This document shows positions 41,703-51,492 of a DNA stretch of 64,000 bases, piece by piece. Origin of the DNA: Bacteroidales bacterium (GTDB lineage Bacteria; Bacteroidota; Bacteroidia; Bacteroidales; Prolixibacteraceae). Every line of letters begins with the position of its first letter. Within the stretch, counting starts at the first letter, position 1. A model generated the notes under the pieces. The model made no database searches. It saw only the letters and a list, made by a program, of their open reading frames with translations, and had not been told where the DNA came from. The position numbers and the translations under genes were made by a program. The stretch is from positions 1 through 64,000 of the forward strand of contig JAAYAG010000087.1 of the NCBI GenBank assembly GCA_012719495.1. The letters run 5' to 3'.

Positions 41703-44105
41703 ATGATCCGATTTTTAGCCTTATATCTGCGCAACATCAGAAACAATCCAAGGTTGTTCCTGATCAACATTCTCAGTTTTTCAATTGGGATTGTAGCGGT
41801 TTTGTTCATTACCTTATTTGTTGCAAAAGAATTTAGCGCTGACCGTTTTCATAGCAAGCATAAAGATATCTACAGGCTGTTACACAACGTGCAGGACGCT
41901 CCGGTCAGGTATTCTCAGACAGAATACCCTTTGGGAAAACTACTTCAAAACAATCATCCTGAAATTGAAGAATACGCGAGGTTTAACGATCTTGAAGGAT
42001 ATAACTTAACTGTTGACAACAAAGAATATACAGATCAGAAGATCAGTTTTACCGATCGTTCCTTTTTCTCCATTTTTGATTTTAAATTGCAGACAGGCGA
42101 TCTCAATTCATTATTCAAACAGCCCAACACAATTATTATTGACCAGCCAACGGCCAAACAATATTTCAATACCATTGACGTAATTGGTAAAACGATTACT
42201 TCTGAATATCCTGGGGTAGAAGAAAAAAAGGAATATACGATTGTTGGTGTACTTGAAAATTATCCCGAAGAATCGACTTTACAACCCCATCTGATTGCTG
42301 ATATAAAAAAGATGGCGGAAGAATATGAAGATCAGTATTTTTCCTCTTTTCCACAATTATTTTTGTACATTCCTAACTGTATTGACCCACAAAAAATGGC
42401 GCAGGATTTTTCTGCCACCTACAATCGAAAATACAATGAATTAACAGGACGCAGTGAACCTGATGATCGGAACAGGTATTACCTGCAAAAGTTAACCGAC
42501 CTCTATTTAAAATCATCGGATGTTACCGACAAACTTCCTAAAGGAGATTATGTGCTTGTATGGGTTTTAACTGGCATCGGCTTTGTCCTACTGCTGGTAA
42601 CATTTATGAATTATTTGATTCTAAATTTGGGCATTAGCCTTAAAAACCAAAAACAAAATCAGATCAGAACCATATTGGGCAGCAGTTCTGGCTGGTTAAA
42701 AATGAAGTACGCCTCTGAATCGGTTTTTTATTCACTGATCACCTTCATTGTGGCTTTATTCCTGCTTCCTGTTGTTCATCAGCTTGTTGCTAATTTTTCG
42801 AATTACCGGTACACGCTTTTTTCCAGTTCTGATCCTAAACTTATTGTATTGTTTCTGCTGTTTTTAATCGCAATGGGTGTTTTGAGCGGGTATTTGCAAT
42901 ATGTTTTATTGTTCCAACGGAAAAACCCTAATGCACAGCTGGCTAGCTTTAAAACCCGAAAACCACACTTTCGATACCTTATTGAATTTCAATTGCTCAT
43001 TTTTATTGTAATCGTTTCCAGTGTGATCGTTATTAACCGACAAATGAATTTTATACGCAACCAGGATTTGGGTTTTGATCTTAAAAACACGGTAACCGTG
43101 ACTTTAAACAATGATTTTGACAGACAACGCTTTATGGAGGAATGCTCCAACTATCCTATGGTTAAAAATGTGTCACTTGGCCATACACTTTTTAACAATA
43201 CACCCTATTTACATGAAGTTACCGTTGAGAAAAGCCGAGAAGTTGTTAAAGCTCAGTGTATATGGGGAGACAACAACTACATCAGCACCTACAACATCAA
43301 ATTGCTTTCGGGTAAAAACATTGATGGAGCCAAATTACCGCCGGTTGCTTCGGCATATTCTTACCCCAGAGATAATGATGTGCTGGATATTTTGGTCAAT
43401 GAAGAATTTGTGAAAAAATCAGGTTTAAAAGATCCATTGGGAACCATGATTTCGATAAACCATAACGGAACGAATAAAGGACGAATAACTGGAATTATTG
43501 GAGATGTAAAAAATACCCCATTTTATAATTCTGTCACACCACTTATTATTGGCTATGGCATGAACTATATGCCATCTATTGTAGTATCTGTTAATGAGGG
43601 ACAGGTGGATGAGTTCAATAAAATGGCTGATAATTTCTTTATAAAGATTGGTAAAAAGTCCTATTTGGGCTATCAGACATTTAATTTCGATTTTGAAGCA
43701 TGGTATCATAAAGAACAGGTATTAATGCAATTGTTGACATTGCTGTCAATGATTATTCTTGCTATCCTCTTTTTGGGATTATTAGGGATTAGTCTCTTTC
43801 TTTCAGAAAACAAGACCAAAGAAATAGGCATCCGTAAAATTAACGGGGCAAGGGCCTCAGAGATACTCTCGATGCTTAATATAGACTTTGTAAAATGGGT
43901 CGCTATTGCTTTTATAATTGCAACGCCCATTGCCTGGTACGCCATGCACAAATGGCTCGAAAGCTTTGCCTATAAAACCGAACTGAGTTGGTGGATCTTC
44001 GCACTGGCGGGGTTGATGGCACTGGGGATTGCACTGCTAACGGTTAGCTGGCAAAGCTGGAGGACGGCGAGGAGAAATCCGGTGGAGGCATTGCGGTATG
44101 AATAA
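41703..44105 (+). CDS. ABC permease 3 (double FtsX/MacB-type)
   Basis: 800 aa. TM1 LFLINILSFSIGIVAVLFITLFV, then SADRFHSKHKDIYRLL as the ectodomain motif. The middle membrane block (about 275-400) is TGIGFVLLLVTFMNYLILNLG onward, and a third hydrophobic run precedes the second ectodomain (YLIEFQLLIFIVIVSSVIVINRQ). The tail KEIGIRKINGARASEILSML...SWRTARRNPVEALRYE belongs to the homogenised set. Codon and base composition of the body looks more AT-rich than the tail, which supports a separate history for the tail. Starts 73 nt after permease 2. Confidence 0.9.
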   Translation: MIRFLALYLRNIRNNPRLFLINILSFSIGIVAVLFITLFVAKEFSADRFHSKHKDIYRLLHNVQDAPVRYSQTEYPLGKLLQNNHPEIEEYARFNDLEGYNLTVDNKEYTDQKISFTDRSFFSIFDFKLQTGDLNSLFKQPNTIIIDQPTAKQYFNTIDVIGKTITSEYPGVEEKKEYTIVGVLENYPEESTLQPHLIADIKKMAEEYEDQYFSSFPQLFLYIPNCIDPQKMAQDFSATYNRKYNELTGRSEPDDRNRYYLQKLTDLYLKSSDVTDKLPKGDYVLVWVLTGIGFVLLLVTFMNYLILNLGISLKNQKQNQIRTILGSSSGWLKMKYASESVFYSLITFIVALFLLPVVHQLVANFSNYRYTLFSSSDPKLIVLFLLFLIAMGVLSGYLQYVLLFQRKNPNAQLASFKTRKPHFRYLIEFQLLIFIVIVSSVIVINRQMNFIRNQDLGFDLKNTVTVTLNNDFDRQRFMEECSNYPMVKNVSLGHTLFNNTPYLHEVTVEKSREVVKAQCIWGDNNYISTYNIKLLSGKNIDGAKLPPVASAYSYPRDNDVLDILVNEEFVKKSGLKDPLGTMISINHNGTNKGRITGIIGDVKNTPFYNSVTPLIIGYGMNYMPSIVVSVNEGQVDEFNKMADNFFIKIGKKSYLGYQTFNFDFEAWYHKEQVLMQLLTLLSMIILAILFLGLLGISLFLSENKTKEIGIRKINGARASEILSMLNIDFVKWVAIAFIIATPIAWYAMHKWLESFAYKTELSWWIFALAGLMALGIALLTVSWQSWRTARRNPVEALRYE

Positions 44106-44118
44106 AAACGTATAAACT

Positions 44119-46617
44119 ATGAACACAACTAATCTAAAAATCATTTTCAGGAACATCAGGAAACAAAAGACTGCCAACCTTTTGAGCATCCTTGTTTTAA
44201 CTTTCGGGATGGCTTCCTTTATGCTGATATTCTACTACATTAAATACGAGAAAGGATTCGACCGTTTTTGGCCCGATGCCAACCAAATGTACCGCATTAC
44301 ATTGAACAAGAGCAATCCCGATGGAACAGTTTTGAAAACTGCAGGGAATTATCCCGGATTAGGTTGGGTAATGGCCGATGAAATTCCTGAAATTGAATCG
44401 TCAACAAGCCTTTGGGAAGATAAGATAATGGCTTATACCCCCGAACGGAATATGACCGATGTTCACTTCTTTTGGAGCGACCCTTCCGTTTTCAGGGTTT
44501 TCGATTGCAAATTTTCATATGGGAATGCAAAAGAACCGTTCCCTACAATCAGATCGATGGTAATTTCTGAATCTGCTGCAAAAGTTTTGTTTGGCACCGA
44601 TAACCCTTTGGGGAAAACTTTTAAGATCAATGAAGGATGGGAGTTTGAGGTATCGGGTGTTTTTGCCGATTTCTCAACGGAAAGCCACCTAAAGGTCGAT
44701 ATGGTTGGAACTTGCAACCAACTTTTCTATTACATGAGCCATTTCGATTACACCACTTCAACGTTACGAAACGACCCGAACGTGCGCTCTTCGTTGCCAA
44801 ATCCTTCATCGGCTTGGTTGTGGACCAACCCCGACGCATATACCTACGTTAAGCTTAAAAAAGGCACATCGCCCGAAAAGGTAAATGCTGCATTTGGAAA
44901 TATTTACAAGAAATATACCTCGCACTTGATTTCTTCAGGTGTTAAGTCTGAATTTGTGATGCAACCAGTTTCTGACATCCACACCGGACCAACATTGGCC
45001 CACGAAACATCGCCCACTATCGACAGCAAAACCATTGCCGCACTTTGGGTAATTGCTATCATGGCTTTGCTCATGAGTTGGATTATCTTCATCAATTTCC
45101 AGATAACACAAAGCGTAGAGAGGTCGAAGGAAATTGGGATGAAAAAGGTTATAGGGGCAAAGCGGTCAGAGCTTACACTACAAATTTTACTTCAATCGTT
45201 CGTGGTTAATGCCATAAGCATGCTCATGGCATTTGCGGTTTTTGTTGCATTAAGAAATGCATTAAGCAACTTTCTCGATTTGAAGCACCTTATCCCCATT
45301 GATGTGCCGAGTATTGTGCTGTTTATTTCGCTTTTCGCAGTTGGGTCTGTTTTAAGCGGTCTTTATCCTGCACTAATCTTGTTGCCACGAAAGCCAAATC
45401 TTCTGCTTTCTAAGAATTTTGTGCAAAAAAACGACGGATTTGGGCTTCGACGTTCATTAACTGTTTTTCAGTTTGCAGCGTCCATTGCGCTAATTATTGC
45501 AACAACGGTGATTGTTAGGCAGGTCGATTTCATGAAGAACAAAGACCTTGGGCTTACCATCAACCAAACAGCATATTCCTATATCCCAATGAGCGACCTG
45601 AAAAAACCAGGATCGACAGAAAAACTAAGGGCTTTTATGAACGAAGTAAATCGAATGCCCGGTGTTCGAAGTTCAACACTTACATCGAGTATCCCTGGTA
45701 ACGCAATCAGTTTTCACAGCAACCAGATTTTTGCTTCCGATGCACCCGATAAAGCTGGCATAAGCTATGGGGTGCTTACAGTTGAAAACCATTTCGACGA
45801 GGTATATCAACCCAAATTATTGGCCGGTAGATTATTTTCTGAAGAGGATAAACCCGAGAACAAACTTCTGGTATTGAACCACGAAGCATGCGAAAAGCTT
45901 GGGTTGGGATTGCCCGAAAATGCCGTGGGTAAATTTGTTAATGTAAGTCTTCACGATTATATCAACATCGACAAGGTAAACTATCAGGTTTGCGGTGTAG
46001 TTGAGGATTTTCACCATGAATCGCCCCGAAAAATGATTGAACCATTGCTGATTATTAACGATCTTAAATGGAAATACGATATTGGCTATGTTTCTGTAGC
46101 ATTCGATCAAAAATCAGGGAACAATGCTTTCGCGGCATTTCGTAAAAAGTGGGAAACATTTTATCCTGCCGATCCTTTCGATTTCAGGTTTACCCAGGAA
46201 ACCTATCGACTTCAAATGAAATCGGACGAAAAACTGGCAGGTCTCTTTTCGGCGTACACCCTGTTGTCGATTTTGCTGGCAATTATTGGATTGTTGGGAT
46301 TGGCATCGAACGCAACCAGAAAAAGGGTAAAAGAGATCGGCATTCGAAAAGTGAACGGAGCACGAATTTCGGAAATACTGGTTTTGCTCAACAAGGACTT
46401 TGCATTTGGGATATTGATTGCTTTTGTAATAGCAGTCCCTATTTCAGCTTTTGCCATGAATAAATGGCTTGAAAACTTTGCCTATAAATCAGAACTAAGC
46501 TGGTGGATTTTCGCATTAGCAGGCTTGCTGGCATTGGGAATTGCGCTGCTGACAGTGAGCTGGCAAAGCTGGCGAGCTGCAACCAGAAATCCGGTGGAGG
46601 CACTCAGGTATGAATAA
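44119..46617 (+). CDS. ABC permease 4 (double FtsX/MacB-type)
   Basis: 832 aa, the longest of the array, because both ectodomains are larger (first one to about residue 300; it contains VHFFWSDPSVFRVFDCKFSYG). Ectodomain motif GFDRFWPDANQMYRI. The conserved cytoplasmic loop SKEIGMKKVIGAKRSELTLQ follows TM2, showing the first half also keeps the KEIG(I/M)KKVxGA coupling motif. The last 56 nt of the coding region (46558-46613) are identical to the end of permease 5 (48938-48993). Only 13 nt separate it from permease 3, so one transcript is certain to span them. Confidence 0.9.
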   Translation: MNTTNLKIIFRNIRKQKTANLLSILVLTFGMASFMLIFYYIKYEKGFDRFWPDANQMYRITLNKSNPDGTVLKTAGNYPGLGWVMADEIPEIESSTSLWEDKIMAYTPERNMTDVHFFWSDPSVFRVFDCKFSYGNAKEPFPTIRSMVISESAAKVLFGTDNPLGKTFKINEGWEFEVSGVFADFSTESHLKVDMVGTCNQLFYYMSHFDYTTSTLRNDPNVRSSLPNPSSAWLWTNPDAYTYVKLKKGTSPEKVNAAFGNIYKKYTSHLISSGVKSEFVMQPVSDIHTGPTLAHETSPTIDSKTIAALWVIAIMALLMSWIIFINFQITQSVERSKEIGMKKVIGAKRSELTLQILLQSFVVNAISMLMAFAVFVALRNALSNFLDLKHLIPIDVPSIVLFISLFAVGSVLSGLYPALILLPRKPNLLLSKNFVQKNDGFGLRRSLTVFQFAASIALIIATTVIVRQVDFMKNKDLGLTINQTAYSYIPMSDLKKPGSTEKLRAFMNEVNRMPGVRSSTLTSSIPGNAISFHSNQIFASDAPDKAGISYGVLTVENHFDEVYQPKLLAGRLFSEEDKPENKLLVLNHEACEKLGLGLPENAVGKFVNVSLHDYINIDKVNYQVCGVVEDFHHESPRKMIEPLLIINDLKWKYDIGYVSVAFDQKSGNNAFAAFRKKWETFYPADPFDFRFTQETYRLQMKSDEKLAGLFSAYTLLSILLAIIGLLGLASNATRKRVKEIGIRKVNGARISEILVLLNKDFAFGILIAFVIAVPISAFAMNKWLENFAYKSELSWWIFALAGLLALGIALLTVSWQSWRAATRNPVEALRYE

Positions 46618-46639
46618 ACAATAACTAAAAAACACGAAT

Positions 46640-48997
46640 ATGTATTGGGCACAATTTAAACTTATGTTTCGAAATCTGAGGAGAAATAAACTCCATTCGA
46701 TAATTAATATTTTCGGGTTGGCCATTGCCGTGACCTTTGTGTTAGTATTATCCGCTTATGTTTCAAATGAGACTTCGGTCGATTCATTTCATGAAAACAA
46801 GGCGAGGATATATCGGGTACATGGTGACAATATTGAAACATTCGCACCTCCATACGGACAATATATTTTAGACAATATCTCAGAAGCAGAAAGTTACACC
46901 AGGGTTTTCTCTCAGAATGGAACCGTTAGCTATAAAGATTTGAAACTCGAAAGCGGTAATTGCCTTTTGGTCGATTCGGCTTTCTTTACGATGTTTTCAT
47001 ATCCCTTAGTAGTTGGAGATTCCCATCAATTGTTGTCAGCCAAAGAAAATGTTGTATTATCAGAAAGCTTTGCCAAAATAGTTTTTCGAGACAAAAATCC
47101 CATCGGGGAGAGCATCGAATTTAGCGGGAGTCAGTTTACTGTTTCTGGCATCTTCAAAGATTTTAAAGACGACACCCATTTTGCTAAGCCCAATATGATC
47201 TTCAATTTTACGATGTTGCCTGCAATATGGGGAATGAAAGACGAAAACTCGTCTAAATATTTTCTGCAAGATTATGGGAACAGTTCATTCGGGCTATATG
47301 TAATGGCACATAAAAACAGCAACATAAAAGCAAAAGAAGACGAACTTCTTAAAAAATCAAAAGATTTTTATTGGGTTTTTCAGAACGACAGAAACCACAA
47401 AATTTCATTTATGCCGCTCGAAGAGGTTTACTTTAACCGGTCGAGCCTCTCGTACATTGGGACGCGGCAAGGCAATAAAAAATTCCTTAGTATTCTTTCA
47501 GTTATTGCTTTAGCCATTGTAATAATTGCAGCCATCAATTACATTAATTTAAGCATTACCCAATCGGTTAACAGAGCCAGGGAAGTAGGTATAAAAAAGA
47601 TTATCGGCTCATTTCGCCGGAATATCATCAACCAATTCTTAGTAGAATCAATCATTGTCAGCCTAATTTCAACTTCGATAGCCATTTTGCTTACAATCAT
47701 TGTTTTACCAAGCTTCAATCATTTGGTTAGCACAAGCTTTACCTTTTCCGTTGTGTTCAATAATGGTTTTATACTCCGTAGCATAGTTATTGTTTTTGCC
47801 ATCGGGTTCATTGCAGGTTTAGTTCCTGCGCTAATTCTTTCAGGATATAAACCTGTTGAAATTGTAAAGGGTGTTCCGCCTCGGCTTAAAAGTAATTTCA
47901 GTCAAAAAGCTATGGTTGTTTTTCAGTATACTGTTTCCATCGCATTGATTATATTGGTTATACTCATTATCAAGCAAACGAATTACATGAAAAATTACGA
48001 TCTCGGATTCGATAAAGATCATACATTTTACATAAAAATGAACAGTGAAACCAATAAGCAAAAAAATGCGTTCAGAAATGAGTTATTAAAAATCCCAGGG
48101 GTGAAGGCAGTTTCTTTTTGCAGCGATTTTCCAGGAGGCCCCATCAACAATCAATCCTTTGTTTATAACGAAAAACCTTTGAGTTTCGATGAGTTCAGGG
48201 TCGATACAGCTTTCTTTTCGGCACTTGGCATCACCTTGGAAAAAAGAATTTCAGTTACTGACAATGCTAATCAGAACCAGAAATTTGCAGTGCTTTTAAA
48301 TCAAACAGCGGTTAATGAACTGGAACTTACACCCCCGTATTCCGAATTCAAATTATTCGATAACATGATAAAGGTAAGCGAAGTGGTTGAAGACATGAAT
48401 TTCAGGTCACTATACCAAAAACCCCGTCCCACTTTATTCATGGTATCAGATGTGAATTGGGCTCCATACGTATTGATAAGAGGCTCAGGTGAAAATTTAA
48501 GTTCGATAGTAGCACAGGCAAAAACCATTTTTAAAGATCTAGCCCCGTCTGAACCATTAATGCTGAATTTCATTGATGATGCTTTAAATGAAGCCTACCA
48601 AAAAGAAGAACGTACTGCCAAAATAGTGGGTTATTTCGCAATTTTCGCAAGACTGATATCATCACTTGGAATATTTGCTCTTGCTAGCTATTCAACTCAA
48701 AATCGCAAAAAAGAAATAGGACTTCACAAAGTAAACGGAGCCAAAATTTCTGAAATTCTTTTCCTGCTAAATAAAGACTTTTTGAAATGGGTAGCTATTG
48801 CCTTTGTGATTGCGACACCAGTTGCCTTGTATGCCATGAACAAATGGCTCGAAAGTTTTGCCTACAAAACCACACTGAGTTGGTGGATTTTTGCTCTGGC
48901 AGGTTTGCTGGCATTGGGAATAGCATTACTCACAGTAAGCTGGCAAAGCTGGCGAGCTGCAACCAGAAATCCGGTGGAGGCACTCAGGTATGAGTGA
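46640..48997 (+). CDS. ABC permease 5 (double FtsX/MacB-type)
   Basis: 785 aa. TM1 SIINIFGLAIAVTFVLVLSAYV, motif SVDSFHENKARIYRVHG. First-half coupling loop REVGIKKIIGSFRRNI; second-half loop KKEIGLHKVNGAKISEIL, where His-Lys replaces the usual Arg-Lys. The tail LSWWIFALAGLLALGIALLTVSWQ... matches permeases 4, 6 and 7 and its last 56 coding nt are identical to those of permease 4. The 96-nt gap after it holds an apparent fossil of another permease 3' end (see 49037-49069). Confidence 0.9.
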   Translation: MYWAQFKLMFRNLRRNKLHSIINIFGLAIAVTFVLVLSAYVSNETSVDSFHENKARIYRVHGDNIETFAPPYGQYILDNISEAESYTRVFSQNGTVSYKDLKLESGNCLLVDSAFFTMFSYPLVVGDSHQLLSAKENVVLSESFAKIVFRDKNPIGESIEFSGSQFTVSGIFKDFKDDTHFAKPNMIFNFTMLPAIWGMKDENSSKYFLQDYGNSSFGLYVMAHKNSNIKAKEDELLKKSKDFYWVFQNDRNHKISFMPLEEVYFNRSSLSYIGTRQGNKKFLSILSVIALAIVIIAAINYINLSITQSVNRAREVGIKKIIGSFRRNIINQFLVESIIVSLISTSIAILLTIIVLPSFNHLVSTSFTFSVVFNNGFILRSIVIVFAIGFIAGLVPALILSGYKPVEIVKGVPPRLKSNFSQKAMVVFQYTVSIALIILVILIIKQTNYMKNYDLGFDKDHTFYIKMNSETNKQKNAFRNELLKIPGVKAVSFCSDFPGGPINNQSFVYNEKPLSFDEFRVDTAFFSALGITLEKRISVTDNANQNQKFAVLLNQTAVNELELTPPYSEFKLFDNMIKVSEVVEDMNFRSLYQKPRPTLFMVSDVNWAPYVLIRGSGENLSSIVAQAKTIFKDLAPSEPLMLNFIDDALNEAYQKEERTAKIVGYFAIFARLISSLGIFALASYSTQNRKKEIGLHKVNGAKISEILFLLNKDFLKWVAIAFVIATPVALYAMNKWLESFAYKTTLSWWIFALAGLLALGIALLTVSWQSWRAATRNPVEALRYE

Positions 48998-49036
48998 CGA
49001 AATCCCGATAACGAAGCCAATCTGGTCACAGAAAAA

Positions 49037-49069
49037 GCAATCGGGATAGAAGCACTGAGATACGAATAA
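49037..49069 (+). pseudogene. Fossil permease C-terminus
   Basis: In the gap after permease 5, an in-frame stretch reads AIGIEALRYE then TAA. EALRYE-stop is the exact terminus of permeases 3-7, yet no permease body precedes it; only the last ~7 codons are recognisable. It most simply marks a past deletion, duplication or tail exchange at this junction. The match is short, so chance cannot be excluded. Confidence 0.4.
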
Positions 49070-49093
49070 AACAACAATTTAAAACGATTAACA

Positions 49094-51427
49094 ATGAAAT
49101 GGTTCAATTTAAAATTAGTCATCCGAAACCTGATTAAAAACAAGGTTTATTCGTCTCTAATAATCGGAGGTTTTGCATTAGGGTTTGCGACCGTTATCCT
49201 TATTGGACTGTTCTACAACAACGAAACCAGTGTAAATAAAGATTTTGCAAACCACAAACAACTATACAGGCTCTACGATGCCAAAAAGAACCGGTGCAAC
49301 CTGAACTGGGATTTATTCCCTGTCCTTGCAACTGATTTTGCTTCGGTTGAAAATGCCTGCCCGCTTGAGTATAACGTATGGAAAATGACTGTTAAAAATG
49401 AACAAACACATGCGTTTACAGAAATTAAGCACCTACTGACCACTACCAATAATTTCTTTTCAATATTTTCGGTTGAAATGGTTGAAACTTTAGCCAGTAA
49501 TCCGTTCGACGGGAAAGAGTCTGTTGTCATTTCACGAGCAATAGCCAAAAAACTTTTCGGAACACAAAACCCGCTAGGACAACAGATTAACGTGAACAAC
49601 TTTTTTTCAGGCACTGTCACCGGAATCTTCAACGAACTTCCCCCAAATTCCAGTTTCCAGGCTGATGTTATCCTTAACAGCGAGAATGAGGAATTCCGGA
49701 TGTCAACAACCTGTAACAATGGCAAATGTTACAACCCTACCAACCTTTTTGTAATGCTTAAAAGTGGGGCAAAACCCAGCACTTTTGCCAATGAGTTGAA
49801 CAATTCCTCTACGCTTAAATCGCTTGATGTTGACAGTTTGGCACTGCAAAGCCTTGACGATATTTACCTTTCGGAGCTCACCATGAAAAGCAGCCATGCC
49901 AAAGGGAACCCCGCACTATTGAAAATCTTCATCGCTATTGCCGCGCTCATCCTGCTCCTTTCGAGCATCAACTACCTAAGCTACTCCATTTCGATGCAAT
50001 ATGCCAAACTGAAGGAAATCGGTATCAACAAAACCAATGGTGCCGACTGGAAAAATTTAGTCAGCTATATATTCACCGAAGTCACATTCGGCATTCTCAT
50101 CTCTTTTCTCCTTTCTGTTGTTATCGCTGTGTTGGTTATGCCCTATTCTGAAAGTCTTTTCGGGAAAGTGCTTCATGTTACCTGGCACAACTGGATTTCT
50201 GTTGCTCCTTTCTTTTTGGCCGCAGTGTCAGTTGTAATTTGTATCAATAGTTTAGCACCGATGTACATCTTGTCGAAGTTTAAAATTACCGAATTCCTAT
50301 CAGGGTTCAAGGGAAAACATAACAGGCGGCAATTCGGAAAACAAGCCATGTTAACCTTCCAGCTTACAGTTTCGATTGCCCTGATTGCGGTGGTATTGAT
50401 TATTTTCAAACAACTTAGCTATGTAAAGCACTCCGATTTGGGTTTCGATCGCGAACTGTTGGTAAGGATTGACCTCCCCTACGAATTTCAACAAACAAAC
50501 ACCATGAGGCAAGAAATCGCCAAACTTCCGTTTGTTAAGGGGACTTCGTTGAGTTCTGGTTGTCCAGGAATGATTAACAACCGATATGGCAGCAATACAG
50601 GAGAGAATAGTTTTGATATCAACTGCATACTGGTGGGGGATAATTATCTTGAAACGATGGGAATTGAGCTGCTTGAAGGACGAAAATTTCTGGATGGCGA
50701 TCTAAATAAGTCTTGTCTGATTAATGAAGAGGCCCTAAAACAATTTGGCTGGGACAGTTTCGAGGGAAAAAGATTCAATAACGGAGTGGAAGGTGGCTAC
50801 GAAGTAATTGGCATCCTGAATGACTTCAAATTCGAATCGTACCACAGCACCGTTGAGCCTTTGGCTTTGCTTTTTGATGGGGGCTCTTACAGCAATGTGC
50901 TTTCGGTACGGCTTGCCTCTGGGAATATCGGGCAGGATATCGGGCAGATTAAACAAATATGGAAATCCATTTCACCACACGAACCTTTTAGTTTTATTTT
51001 TTACGACGATCTTTTCCAATCCATGTATGAGAAGGAAGAGAAGCTGGCCAGTTCAATCACCTTCTTTTCGCTTATAGCTATTGTACTGACCTGCATGGGT
51101 ATCCTGGGTCACATTTTTATGATTTGCCTGAACCGGGTGAAAGAAATCGGCATCCGCAAAATCAACGGTGCCCGCATCTCAGAAGTAATGGCTCTGCTGA
51201 ACCGCGACTTTGTGAAATGGGTTGCCATTGCTTTTGTAATTGCTACGCCCATTGCCTACTTCGCCATGAATAAATGGCTCGAAAACTTTGCCTACAAAAC
51301 CGAACTGAGCTGGTGGATTTTTGCGTTGGCTGGTTTGCTGGCAATGGGAATTGCATTGCTAACTGTTTCGTTTCAATCGTGGAAAGCGGCAACAAGAAAT
51401 CCGGTGGAAGCGCTGAGGTATGAATAG
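49094..51427 (+). CDS. ABC permease 6 (double FtsX/MacB-type)
   Basis: 777 aa. TM1 YSSLIIGGFALGFATVILIGLFY, followed by SVNKDFANHKQLYRLYDAK. The first ectodomain carries a Cys-containing insertion (STTCNNGKCYNPTNLFV). First-half coupling loop KEIGINKTNGADWKNL; second-half loop KEIGIRKINGARISEVMALL. The tail pairs with permease 7 in having VSFQSWKAATRNPVEALRYE in place of the VSWQSWRA of permeases 2-5. It follows the fossil tail by 24 nt. Confidence 0.9.
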   Translation: MKWFNLKLVIRNLIKNKVYSSLIIGGFALGFATVILIGLFYNNETSVNKDFANHKQLYRLYDAKKNRCNLNWDLFPVLATDFASVENACPLEYNVWKMTVKNEQTHAFTEIKHLLTTTNNFFSIFSVEMVETLASNPFDGKESVVISRAIAKKLFGTQNPLGQQINVNNFFSGTVTGIFNELPPNSSFQADVILNSENEEFRMSTTCNNGKCYNPTNLFVMLKSGAKPSTFANELNNSSTLKSLDVDSLALQSLDDIYLSELTMKSSHAKGNPALLKIFIAIAALILLLSSINYLSYSISMQYAKLKEIGINKTNGADWKNLVSYIFTEVTFGILISFLLSVVIAVLVMPYSESLFGKVLHVTWHNWISVAPFFLAAVSVVICINSLAPMYILSKFKITEFLSGFKGKHNRRQFGKQAMLTFQLTVSIALIAVVLIIFKQLSYVKHSDLGFDRELLVRIDLPYEFQQTNTMRQEIAKLPFVKGTSLSSGCPGMINNRYGSNTGENSFDINCILVGDNYLETMGIELLEGRKFLDGDLNKSCLINEEALKQFGWDSFEGKRFNNGVEGGYEVIGILNDFKFESYHSTVEPLALLFDGGSYSNVLSVRLASGNIGQDIGQIKQIWKSISPHEPFSFIFYDDLFQSMYEKEEKLASSITFFSLIAIVLTCMGILGHIFMICLNRVKEIGIRKINGARISEVMALLNRDFVKWVAIAFVIATPIAYFAMNKWLENFAYKTELSWWIFALAGLLAMGIALLTVSFQSWKAATRNPVEALRYE

Positions 51428-51492
51428 GCAGGTCTCTTTTTGAATGCGGATTTTTAGAAGAGAATTGAAGTGATAATATTAAATGAATAAAA

